Below, in pieces: positions 14,614 to 25,367 of a stretch of DNA of 64,000 nt. The stretch spans positions 1 through 64,000 of the forward strand of contig NW_020825438.1 of the NCBI RefSeq assembly GCF_003286085.1, in the 5' to 3' direction. The position numbers and the translations under genes are program-made. A model generated the notes under the pieces. That model was not told the origin of the DNA and made no database searches. It saw only the letters and a list, made by a program, of their open reading frames with translations. The number at the start of each line of letters is the position of its first letter. Position 1 is the stretch's first letter. Source of the DNA: Drosophila persimilis. Lineage: Eukaryota > Arthropoda > Insecta > Diptera > Drosophilidae.

Positions 14614-15001
14614 AAAAAAACCATTAAAAACAAATAAATACAAGGCGAAACGTTTTTGTCGAGGCACAGGGCAGGTGGTAGCAACGTCGGGCATCACAGT
14701 ATTAATATTTAACTAAAGTTCCTCTAACTTTTTCAACTCGTTTGTCATAATATCCACATGTCTTCCATTCTTCTTACAGACCGAATCTTGCGATTATTGA
14801 AAGGAGTCTATTCTCTCTGAAGACCTCTGAAGCTATTTGCCAGAGCTGCGGATAAGCGATGGAAGAATCTCTGACAGAGCACACAACGAAGGATCATTGA
14901 TAGTCGGATAGGACCAGAGATACGTCTGTCTTTCCACCTGTCTAGCTCTCGGTGAAAAGAAAGAAATAAATTTCAAGTTGCATGTTAATTGATTGATCAA
15001 G

Positions 15002-18000
15002 ATGAGTGTGATTATTCGGTTACAAAATCTGCCGTGGACGGCAAATGCCCGCGACATACGAAATTTCTTCACGGGCCTCTCGATACCAGAGGGCGGTGTC
15101 CACATAATTGGAGGCGAGATGGGCGATGCTTTCATCGCTTTCAGGTAGTTAGCCCACACAAAACAAAACAAAAAAAAACAAAAAATGTAGTCCATTAAGT
15201 AGATATCTAAGTAGTACGGAGGCGCGTGCTCTCAGAGCTCCTGGTGGATTCAGGAGGGGGGTTCCAGTGCCGTCTCTTCATACAAAACCGACAATGCTTT
15301 GAGAATTCCTAGCCTCATTTGTTGCTTCTCTTTCTCCCTTTCTCTCTCTTTTTTCCACCCAAAACAAACAACCTTTAGTACCGATGAGGATGCCCGTTGC
15401 GCCATGCTGAAGGATCGCGAGAAACTCATGGAGATCCAGGTGCGCCTGCTGCTTTCATCGCGGGCTGAAATGCAAAAGGTCATCGAGACGGCACGCACAC
15501 CAGTCGTTGCCCCGGCACCAGTGCCTGTGCCCGTGCCCGTACCCATGCAAGTCCCTGTGGCCACACCACAGCCACCGATCATTGGTGGCCTAAACAGTTT
15601 CCTCAGCCAAAGCCAGAGCAAGGCTGAGGTTCCCTCTTTTCTGGCCTACCAGCAGCAGGCCGGCATTGTCCTAGCGGAGGTCACAGGCGGCAGTGCCAGT
15701 GCCAGTGGCAGCCAGAATCGCCGCCAGAGCCGCAGTCGTAGTCGCAGTAGATCCTCCAGCTCTGAGGACAGCGATCGTGAGCTGCGTGAGCGAGAACGCG
15801 AACGTGAAAGGGAGCTTGAACGTGACCGAGAGCGTGATCGTGCTATCCGTAAGCGTCGCTTAGAGCGTGGCGATAGCAATGAGCGCGAGCTAAAGCTCCA
15901 ATCCAGCGGCTTGAGTGGTGTTGCTGGCGGTCTGTCACCCTGGGCCAATCCCCCGCAGACTGCTGCCGCCGTGAGTCTTCCGGGACTGGGGAGTATTCAG
16001 GGCATGAGCATGGGAATGGGCCACGGCCTCGGCCTGGGCGTGCCATCCGTTCTGCCCTCGTTGCAGAACTATACGACCAGCAATACCACCAATAATATCA
16101 CAAATAACTACAATATGAGCAGTGCCAATGGCCCGGCACCAGCCCCAGCACCGCCACTGGCCCCCGATGCACAGAAATTGATTGCCGCTCTGCAGGCGGC
16201 AGCCAGAGCAGCGTCCAACAGTCCTGCCCAATTGGAGGGACAGCAGCAGGCACAGGTCCAGAGGCAGCCGCAGGCGCAGGCGATGGTGCCAGCGCAGGAG
16301 CCCGTTGCGTTTGCCAGTGTCAATCCGTATGCGCAGATCTATCCGCAGTTGTTTCAGCAGCAGCAGCAGGTGCTCCTCCAGCAGCAGACGGCAGCCAAGC
16401 TATCGCCTTCTGTGGGCGGATCACCAGGTGGTGGAGGGGGCGGTCTCAGCCCTCGCGGCGGTGGCGGCATGTCCTCGGCGGTGGCCGACACCTGCTATGT
16501 GAAGATCAGTGGCATGTGCCAGAACACCTCCTACAGCGATCTGCGCAAGTACTTCCAGGGTCTCTATATACCCCACAATGGCATCAAAATCATGACTGTG
16601 AATGGCAGTCGGACTGGAGTGGCCTACATAGAGTTCTCGCGGGTGTCCAGTGCGCAGAAGGCGCTGCAGCGCAACAACACCATGTTCCGCGATCGCCAGG
16701 TGCAGATTGTGCCCATCGGGGATGCAGAATTCGAGCAGGCCGATGAGAAATCGCGTAGCCAGCAGCACCAGCCGCCTCAAGATGTCGTTGGTCGCAATGC
16801 CGGCGATCGGGGTGGCGGCAGCCTGCCCAGCTTCAATGTCCTGTACGTGGAGGATCTGCCGCAGTTGACCACCGAGCAGGACATCATGAAGATGTTCTCC
16901 GCCACTTGCACCATTGTGGATATCCTGCTAGCGCCGTCTCCCAACAATCGCCGCGAGTTTGTGGCCTTTGTGCTGTTTGCACGCGAGACCGAGGCATTGT
17001 CGGCCCTGGAGGACACATCGCGGCATTACATAGGCTTCCGGCAGCTGCGGGTGCGCCCCAGCAGCCAGGCGGAGATGCTGCAGGCCAAGGAGAAGCAGCG
17101 TCGGGCCAACGAGCAGCTCTTGAAGGAAGAGGCCGACCAGCGGGAGGAGCTGCTCAAAGATCAGAAGAGGCGTCAGGAGGTGCAGGCGCAGCTCCAGCTG
17201 CAACAGCAACAACAGCAGCAGCGCGAGGAGAGCGCCATGCAGGCGAGGTACAACAGCGATCCGCGGCGACGCAATGCGGATGACAATCAAATTCGCGACC
17301 AGCAGCATCCACAACAACAACAACTACAGCTGCAGCAGAATCACATGCAACCGTTTGGCAACACTGGACCAATGGGTAACGGTATAATGCCGTTTGTTGT
17401 CCAGCAGCAGCTGCAGCAATTGCAGCAACAAAACAGCGGCTCCAATTTTCCATTTAATAATAACAATAACAACAACAACATTATGGATAACCATAACCGC
17501 AACCAAAACCAGAACCACAATGGAGGAGGAGGAGGAGGAGGACCCATGGACGCATCGATTAATCGGTACCACAACGGTGGCGGTCCCTTTGGCATGCCCA
17601 TGCCCCCCCAGAATGAGTCAGTGCGTCCTCCCCGCCAGGAGGATAATTTCGTGCGTATTCATAACTGTGAGTATGCCACAAGGGTCAACGATCTGGGGGA
17701 ACTCTTCTCCCGGGAGAATCTGCGCATCGAACACATCGAAATGCTGTTGAACGATCGCAATCAGAGCTCAGGTGAGTTCATTATCGAATTTGCCGATGGG
17801 CCCAATGCCAAGCAGGCCATTCGGGAGTTCCACAATCGGCGATTCCGTGGCCGTGGGCTGCGGGTGGTGGCCATCACGCCGCAGGAGATTGCGGATCGCA
17901 TGAACAAGCCGTTTATGGACTATTTTCCCGGGGGCAATGGGCCACGGCAGAGCGACAACGGTGGTGCCAGCGGGCAGGGGTCTGCACAGCCTACGTCTAG

Positions 18001-18487
18001 GCGCCGTGGTCCCAGTCGCTTTGACAACCAACAGCAACAGCAACAGCAGCAGCAGCAGGTGCCACAGGAGCGGCAGCGGCAGGAGGATGAGGATAGCAAC
18101 AGCTCACAAAAGCAGCATTTTAATCCGTTCGCCAGGCCAGATCCTCCCATCATCCCAAGCGGGGCCGGCAGTGGAAGCCTGTCGCCAGGACTGAATGTGT
18201 CCAACAGCAGCAGCAGCAGTTCTTCGATTCCCGACAAATTCAATCGTCCCGGCTGTGTGGTGGCCATGCGTAATGTCCCCTTTAAGGCTGAGCTGAAGGA
18301 CATCCTACGCTTCTTCAGTGACTACAAGCTGAGTCCCGATGATATTATCCGCCGCTTCAACGACGATGGGAAACCCACCGGAGATACCAGGGTCGCCTTC
18401 GAGTCGCCGGCAGAGGCGCGCTCGGCGTACGAGTCGCGGCGTCGTAAGCAGATCTTCAGCCGCACTGTTCATCTAGATATTATATAG
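15002..18487 (+). CDS. RBM12-family RNA-binding protein with five RRM domains
   Basis: Two coding exons, 15002-15144 and 15379-18487, join in frame to 1083 aa; the 234-nt intron splits RRM1. RRM1 (residues ~4-80: IIRLQNLPWTANARDIRNFF, then GGVHIIGGEMGDAFIAFR and TDEDAR) is strikingly like vertebrate RBM12 RRM1. Further RRMs start near residues 419 (CYVKISGMC), 534 (NVLYVEDLP), 803 (NFVRIHNC) and 1006 (GCVVAMRNVPFKAELKDILR). Between RRM1 and RRM2 lie an RS-like stretch, an Arg/Glu-repeat helix, and Gly/Ala/Gln-rich linkers. Poly-Gln, poly-Asn and a Lys/Glu/Gln coiled-coil-like segment separate RRM3 and RRM4. Several RRMs are of the quasi-RRM type found in hnRNP F/H, RBM12 and fusilli proteins. 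A nuclear role in pre-mRNA processing is expected from the family. The GTGAGT at 17771 is coding, since RRM4 runs through it. Confidence 0.88.
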
Positions 18488-18610
18488 ACGTTGACTGTTT
18501 GACCATATAGCTTATTGTAAATAGAAATAGATTTAAGAATTTATATATAATGAAGACACACACCAAACACAAAACCCTCGTATACAATGTATATACATAT
18601 AATTGTTTTA

Positions 18611-18616
18611 AATAAA
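18611..18616 (+). terminator. Poly(A) signal of the RBM12-like gene
   Basis: AATAAA about 124 nt after the TAG at 18487. Cleavage would fall near 18630, only a few bases from the stop of Pex10 on the opposite strand, so the two 3' UTRs must overlap. Confidence 0.6.
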
Positions 18617-18635
18617 TCAAAATACAAATATAATC

Positions 18636-19593
18636 CTAGGCGTAATTCTGTAGTTGTATCACTTGCGACTTCTTTAGAGACTCGCGGCACAGCGGGCACT
18701 CGTCGCGCTCCTCCAGCCACTCCAGAATGCAGCTCCAGCAGAAGATGTGGCCGCATGGCGTCAGGCTGCAGTTGGTGCGCGGCTCCAGACAGAGTATGCA
18801 CTGAGGGGCATCGTGATTCGACGACTTGACACTCGATGCACGATGCAGGAAACGTTTACCCGTCTGCTTGAGGGACTCTAGCTGCTGACGCTTGTGCTCC
18901 CGCCAGGCATCCCAGCTGCTGATGGCCAGGGAGACGGTCACCTGGAGGAATGTGATGACGCCCAGGATCTTGTAGCCGTACAGCGAGAACTCTGGCTGCA
19001 GCCAGTGGCGGATAAGTACGTAGTTGATGCCAGTGGTGCGCTTGGACAACTGGTACTTGCTGGAATTCAGGTAAAAGAGCGACTTGTGCAGGGCCTTTAT
19101 ATAGCTGGGCGACTGTTTCAGGCGATGGATGAGTTTCTTCAGCTGAAGCTTGGCTTCGGGACGAATCTCCTCGTGATTGGCTATATACAGGTCCAGCTTT
19201 TGCAATAATCGGATGAACAGGGCATCTCCACCAAACTCGAGGACAATGGCAAGAAGTTGCATCTACAAAGGAGATTGTAAGTCTATGATTTGTATGAAAA
19301 GAACCACTTTCAGGACTTGCCAGTCGACTGGGTATTTGCTTGTAATTGCCATCTACTTGTATGATGCCCGTGTACTCCTCGCCCAGCGTCTGAAGGCTGT
19401 TTACCGAGGCGAATCCGTGATAACTAAGCTCCGCCAGCAGTTTGCACATTTGATTGAATTTAATCCAATTTCGTGGGCCAGTGAGGCGTAGGACATCCGA
19501 GAAGTCCTCGGCCAGCTCGTTGGTGTATCGAGCATCCTTTTGCACGGATCGCACGATTTCCGGCTGCCTGGCACGGGCTTTTCGAAAGTCCAT
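18636..19593 (-). CDS. Pex10: Peroxin 10, peroxisomal RING E3 ubiquitin ligase
   Basis: Two exons, 19593-19357 and 19262-18636 (94-nt intron; the donor follows ...GIIQ and the acceptor precedes MQLLAIV), giving 287 aa. The N-terminal half holds the hydrophobic Pex2/Pex10/Pex12 membrane domain (LLAELSYHGFASVNSLQTLG, GYKILGVITFLQVTVSLAIS). The C terminus has a complete C3HC4 RING: CILC, then TPCGHIFCWSCI and ERDECPLC. Pex10 works with Pex2 and Pex12 in the peroxisome membrane to ubiquitinate the Pex5 import receptor for recycling. The gene is tail to tail with the RBM12-like gene and divergent from Mocs1. Confidence 0.93.
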
Positions 19594-20574
19594 TGTTTAT
19601 CTGGTTATTTGGAATGTAGGTTTCAACATCGTTTTGGTAGCAACGGCCGATCAAAGTGCAAAATAGCGTGATCAGCTGTTCCTGCGGTCATCGAATTTAC
19701 TCGATATTTTCCGTCCATCGGCTATGGTCGTATGACACTAGACACTAACTGCAAAAAGTCACAAGAAAAACATGCAGCGCAAACTGCAAAAGCCGGGACA
19801 GCCTTATGGGAGGTGAGAGCGAGAGAGATATATGTGTCAATTTGGCTGTTTCTGTTTTGTCACAGATATTGCCTCCATTCTTCGACTAATGGCCGGGAGA
19901 CGTGTTTAGATACGGATACGAACACTAATTTTTCGTTTTGTCAATCAAGCTATCTCTCTCCTGGCAGCAAAGTTAGCCAAGTCTAGTGTCATCAGGCCAT
20001 TAGTTTTCAGACTGTACGGTTTTGAAGTACAGTGAAATACGGCCATAAGGAATGCCTCAGCTTCTTCTTAACCTTTGACGTGTTCAATATTCTAATATTT
20101 ACAGCATGTAGGCAGTGGACGTTTTGTAATATGCAATATATGTACCTGTACTGATAAAGCAGCTATCACCGTTTGCTGAAGTAAGCAGTTTGCAAAATTC
20201 GGCTCAGCTCATAATGGAGTGTGTCTTCTCTTCCATAGCCATTTCAAATTTCCTAATGCCAACAATTAGCCGGTACGCTGCACACACGCTCACTAAAATG
20301 ATAAGTGGAGGAGCTTTAGCGATGCCAAAAGCCCCAATAGAATCACCCGCCGCGCCGTTAGTTTACAAACAAAGCTCGGCGAGTGTGGAGTGGAGTGGAT
20401 CGTGTGCTGCCGAAATTGGATCCCGCCGAGCGATATTGAAAGAAGAAGCGCCCCTGCCGTGAGCATATGTAATTGCTTATCATTAAATATTATTAAACGG
20501 CCTGCTTTGATCCAGCCCCCCAGCAAGTTAAGGGTTTACGTAAGCTTAATTTATTGAAGCACGACATCAATCAA
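19594..20574. other. Divergent intergenic region, Pex10 / Mocs1
   Basis: About 1 kb between two divergently transcribed genes, so it should carry both promoters. A TCGATA-like motif is near 19701 (ACTCGATATTTT). No open frame is convincing. Confidence 0.5.
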
Positions 20575-22576
20575 ATGCGTCTTCTGGTGAAATACGCGAA
20601 CAGGCTGCTGTGCCAGACTGCAGCACCGGTTCCCCTCCGCCAGAAGGCTTCGGCAGCGGCAACCGGTTCCCTGAAACTGGCGACAAGTGCGCAAACTGAG
20701 CCGGAGAGAGTCAACAAACAGGTGCTAGCAGCCACATTTCTAATGAGGAATGAATCAGCTAATCCTCTGTTTCATAGGACTCGCCGCTGACGGACACTTT
20801 TGGGCGACACCACACCTATTTGCGGATTTCGCTCACGGAACGCTGCAACCTGCGCTGTAAGTTTCCAACCAGCCCTACCGCAACAGGTTCTAGGCCAATC
20901 GTTCGTTTATCAGCGACACGACACCCATGCTGACACGATAACAGGCCCAGGGCCCACTCGGGCTGAAGTGGATGTCTGGCTTAATTAAATGTTGTGGCGA
21001 AATTCACAGAAAACATGTGTTTCAGGTGACTACTGCATGCCCGCGGATGGAGTGCCCTTGCAGCCCAAGGCGAATCTTCTGACCACCGAGGAAATAATCC
21101 GTCTGGCCCGCATCTTTGTGAAGCAGGGGGTGCGGAAGATACGGCTTACGGGCGGAGAACCCACTGTTCGGCGGGACATTGTCGATATGGTGGCAGAGAT
21201 GAAGGCCTTGCCCCAGCTGGAGCATGTGGGCATCACCACAAACGGCCTGGTACTGACCCGTCTGCTGCTACCCCTGCAAAGGGCAGGGCTGGACTCGCTT
21301 AACATCAGTTTGGACACACTGAAAAAGGACCGCTTCGAGAAGATTACCCGACGGAAGGGCTGGGAACGTGTCATTGCCGGCATCGATCTTGCCGTGCAAC
21401 TGGGCTACCGCCCGAAGGTCAATTGCGTGCTGATGCGCAACTTCAACGAGGACGAAGTTTGCGACTTTGTGGAGTTCACCAGAGATCGGCCCGTTGACGT
21501 CAGATTCATCGAGTACATGCCCTTCTCCGGCAACAAATGGCACACAGACAGGCTGATCTCGTTCAAAGAGACGGTAGAGCTGATTCGCCGTCAATGGCCC
21601 GAGTTCGAGGCATTGCCAAATGGGCCAAACGACACATCAAAGGCTTTTGCAGTGCCGGGGTTCAAGGGACAGGTGGGCTTCATCACCTCCATGACAGAGC
21701 ATTTCTGCGGCTCCTGCAATCGGCTAAGACTCACCGCAGACGGAAACATCAAGGTGTGTCTGTTCGGGAACAAGGAGTTCTCCCTGCGGGACGCCATGAG
21801 AAGCGACGTGTCTGAGGAGGATCTGGTGGACCTGATCGGAGCCGCAGTGCGGCGCAAGAAACGACAGCATGCAGGTGAGCTTGAATGGAGTCCATCAGTG
21901 GAGTCACAGAGGAGTACTCACATTTTCAGCATTCTCCCCCAGGCATGCTGAATCTCTCGCAGATGGAGAATCGCCCGATGATACTCATAGGCGGCTAGCC
22001 GACACCAGTCTCCAATTTCCCATTGCAAGCGCTGCACTGCTCCACCATCATCTTCATTCTCATCGTTCACAGCTGCTCCAGGCAGCCCGCCACTGCAGCA
22101 CCTTCAGCCACGTCAACGCCCAGGGCAAGGCCCAGATGGTGGATGTCGGCGAAAAACCAACCAGCACGCGACTGGCCCGAGCAGAAGCCACCGTTATAGT
22201 GGGGGAGCGACTCACTCAGCTCATTGCAGCCAACGAGTTGGCCAAAGGCGATGTCCTTAGTGTGGCTCAACTGGCCGGCATTCTAGGGGCCAAGCGGACA
22301 TCCGAGCTGATCCCCCTGTGCCACAACATATCGCTGTCCTCGGTAAAGGTGAAGGCACAGCTCTTTCCCGAAGAACAGTGCGTGCGGCTGGAGGCTTCTG
22401 TCCGCTGCTCCGGCCAGACGGGCGTCGAAATGGAGGCCCTAACAGCCGTCTCCATTGCGGCCCTCACTGTCTATGACATGTGCAAGGCCGTGTCTCACGA
22501 CATCTGCATCACCAATATCCGTCTGCTGAGCAAGTCCGGCGGCAAGCGGGACTACCAGCGCCAGGAGCAGTCCTGA
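20575..22576 (+). CDS. Mocs1: Molybdenum cofactor synthesis 1: MOCS1A-MOCS1B fusion (MoaA-MoaC)
   Basis: Exons 20575-20721, 20778-20856, 21026-21874 and 21930-22576 join to 573 aa. The start is the first ATG of an N terminus that reads as a mitochondrial presequence ([14 protein letters not shown]). MOCS1A is a radical-SAM enzyme: the CNLRCDYC motif spans the second intron and binds the SAM 4Fe-4S cluster, and [18 protein letters not shown] binds the second cluster. MOCS1B is MoaC-like: [35 protein letters not shown] and the C-terminal SKSGG. Together they convert GTP to cyclic pyranopterin monophosphate, the first step of molybdopterin synthesis. Using acceptor 21930 (after CATTTTCAG) keeps the frame into MOCS1B; acceptor 21943 gives MOCS1A alone. 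MOCS1B has no suitable ATG of its own after the MOCS1A stop, so the fusion looks necessary. Confidence 0.92.
21943..21998 (+). CDS. Mocs1: MOCS1A-specific last exon ending in a double glycine
   Basis: Joining exon 3 (ending 21874) to acceptor 21943 (CCCCCAG) shifts the frame relative to the fusion and adds [18 protein letters not shown], then TAG. The C-terminal Gly-Gly is essential for MoaA/MOCS1A activity, so this splice form makes the active 376-aa MOCS1A. The fusion form lacks the free Gly-Gly tail and supplies MOCS1B. Confidence 0.85.
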
Positions 22577-22586
22577 GAAGCGTTCC

Positions 22587-22592
22587 AATAAA
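22587..22592 (+). terminator. Poly(A) signal of Mocs1
   Basis: AATAAA only 10 nt after the MOCS1B stop codon; a compact 3' end facing Pfdn2. Confidence 0.65.
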
Positions 22593-22882
22593 GCCCCACA
22601 CAAGTGGTTCATTCTGTTACAGAAGTTGTTTACTTTCAGGACCAGTGTGTGGTTGTTTGGTAGGGTGTGGTGTGTTATGCGTGAATGACAGAGATTTGGG
22701 ATGTGAGTGGGCGTGTGAACTTCGCCTTACAGCTAAAAATTACATATAACATTAGAACTTCAGTATTCAATCCATGATCCGGGATCGGTTGAGTTATTGT
22801 TCGCAAATCTTGGCAGAGTTCATTTCATACATAGACACAATAAATACGCTGCGCAGGCTGGGTTCTCTGCTTGCTTGGGCCT

Positions 22883-23383
22883 CTAGTTGGAGACGAGAAC
22901 ATTGCGGTTCTCAGACTTGCTGCCGCTGCTCTCCGCATCCGATTTACCGCCCTCGGCGCCCAGGTGCTCGCCACGGATTTTGATGTTGTGCTCCTCCTTA
23001 AATTTGTTCAGCTCCGTGCCCTTTTTGCTCAGATCCTCAGTGATTAAAGTAATGGTCTGGGCAATGAAGTCCTGGTTCTCCACCAACTGCGGCAGCACCT
23101 CCTTCACGGTCCGCTCACAGAGGACGCCGCCGATCAGACGAAAGCATTTGCGGTCCGGATCGGCCAACTTCAGTGTTTCTATCACAGTTCTGGGAGAAAG
23201 AAAATACATTTTAGCATTGTAATGTCCACTTGGTGGCCTACCAGTGACTCACTTGTGCTCCCTCAAGTCCATTTCCAGGGTGTTCAGATTGTTGGCCAAA
23301 TTTCGCTGGTCGTTTCGCAGCTGTTGAAATTGGGCCACAATTGCCTCCTGGCTGGGCGCTGGTTTCGTTGATTCGGTGCTCAT
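22883..23383 (-). CDS. Pfdn2: Prefoldin subunit 2 (beta-type)
   Basis: Exons 23383-23253 and 23189-22883 give 145 aa. The N-terminal helix (PSQEAIVAQFQQLRNDQRNL...) and C-terminal helix (NQDFIAQTITLITEDLSKKG...) flank the beta hairpin DRKCFRLIGGVLCERTVKEV, the classic beta-prefoldin layout of two coiled-coil arms. The tail is acidic and Ser-rich, as in animal PFD2. Prefoldin is a cytosolic hexamer that hands unfolded actin and tubulin to the CCT chaperonin. The fly gene is also known as l(3)01239. The 63-nt intron sits between the first helix and the hairpin. Confidence 0.94.
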
Positions 23384-25367
23384 TATGATGCTCAGTCCTT
23401 AAACAGTAACCCCGTGTATACTAAAAGTATGTTTCGAATACTTAGTCGGCTTGTTTAGCACAAGTTCAGAATTTTCGTTCAAAATATGACGGCAAACACG
23501 AGGCCAAAAGAGCAAATACGTCACAAATTTTAAAACATACCGTACAAATACTGATGAATTATTAGTAATCAATTTGCATCATATTCCTCGTTTTTGATAT
23601 TCGGTTGAATATTACCAGCTAGCTAAGACCCTCAGCTCTGAACTCGATATTTTATCCTATTGGTAAAACAATTTCCCACAAGACTAGTTAACCTTAAGTT
23701 CTCACCTTTATTGGATTGTTTATAAAATAAGGTTTAAGCCAAACCGGTCAACAACAATTTCCACTAAATTAATTTCCTTACATGGTAACTACACGATAAC
23801 TCCACATTTGCTACATTTTAACTTCGTTGTCATGTAATTAGCAAAGGCGACACCTGAAGGGAAGTGTGTGTTTTAAAAATTGTTGCCCGTTTTTTGTATA
23901 TAAACTCCATGGAAGCGCCAGTGTGAAAAACCTCCGCTATTCACTTTTTGAAATGCCTTTTTTTCCAACATTTTTGAAAAAATTGAGATTTTAATGGCAA
24001 GCGATCAGGAATTCGATGCTGATCTTGAATACTAATTCGTTGTGGCCTGGGACACGGCTCCAAGTGGCATTTCTACACGGTTTCTACATTGGTGCATTGG
24101 ACAAGACGGTGAATCCTTAAGTCGTCTTAAAATATATTGGAAAATTCTAGAAAATACTGTGAAATGTAGAAAATTTGCAAGGTGTGTGCGCTAGATGTGG
24201 TGGCAAGAACATCAGTGTCGATTAAATATACCGTCTCATTCTAAAAACATACCGGAAATATACTGGATTCAAGTACAAATGGTACAATTACACAGCACTG
24301 CAGTTGAACTGGAACTGGTTATCGAATCATCGTGCAACAGCGCGAAACTGTGGGATTGACTTATCGAATTTAAAAAAGCTTTTCAATTAGGTTGTAAGCC
24401 CTTTCATTTGGATTTCTATGTAAACTGGCAGAGACCATAGCAAATTTCTCCAGCTACAACTTTATTGTCCCTAATTGAATTAAATTGAAGACTTCTTTGA
24501 TTTTGCATGCCTCCATGCCATCTTTGCAGTGCCCCCTGAGATGCGACCCCATTCAGAATAACTCTTCAACGCTGTCATCAATCAACGGCTAACCCCATGG
24601 AGTGTCTGTGTAATCTCCGTATAGGGCAAAGAATGAGTCCACGTCGCTCCTCTGCTTATCAATTCAATTGAAATTGTTATTAATAACAATAAGCATGCTT
24701 TATATTACAGCACGCCCCTCCGCCATGGGGGATGAGTAAGCACCCAGAGGAGCAGCTCAGCGCAGCTCAGGGTTCGAGTTTCCAGCTGCTATCATCTGTC
24801 TGGATGCCTGGATTGAGTGGAGTATATGCAAATAAATGCGACACGACACGATCATGTTGTTTACGATCATTAAAAACGTATCAAATAATTTATTCTGCTT
24901 ATTAATTTGTTTAATAAATATACAATATATAAAACTGCTGGTTAGTCCACACACAATAAACTGTACGAAGAGTAGTAGTAAAAAAAAAGGCTGATTGTGG
25001 GGCTATATCACCCCACTTTGGACTAAAGTTGTAGCTTTAACATGCTGCTTGGGGCTTGGGGGCTGTGGGACTGTCGGACTGTTAGAAATACATACACAGA
25101 ACACAGTACACAGAACATTGACTTGGAGTTGGTTAAGATTGCTTCTGGCAAAAGGCACAACATTGTTATCATCAGTGTAGGTCGTTATTAGTCTAGGTAT
25201 TTGCTGCTCTATCTTCGTTTCCATTTTTCCATTAACATTTACACATACACACACGAACTCTTTAAATATAGATAAAACATGCGACGAAGTTTGTGCTTGG
25301 CACTTGTAAGACTGCTGCTGTACTCCTCCATCTACATCTCCACCGCTCTATGATTGCTATGATCTCT
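23384..25367. other. Spacer between Pfdn2 and Fit1, with dispersed repeat copies
   Basis: AT-rich. Holds one copy of the ATACCG-type repeat (about 23535-23755) and a shorter piece (24225-24290); see the repeat entries. The right part includes the Fit1 3' UTR; a minus-strand AATAAA at 24889-24894 is a candidate end. No gene recognised. Confidence 0.5.
23535..23755 (+). repeat. Dispersed ATACCG-type repeat, copy 1
   Basis: Diverged match, same orientation, to 28160-28385. Shared landmarks in order are ACATACCGT..AAATACTG, TTTTGATATTC followed by GAATATT.CCAGCTA, then TTTTATTGGA and AAGGTTT. About 60-70 per cent alike by eye over roughly 220 bp. A third fragment with ATATACCGTCTCATT lies at 24225-24290. 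Confidence 0.5.

Noticed and set aside
17765..17780. GTGAGT inside the RBM12-like exon as a splice donor
   Set aside because: The frame continues through it and encodes the conserved middle of RRM4.
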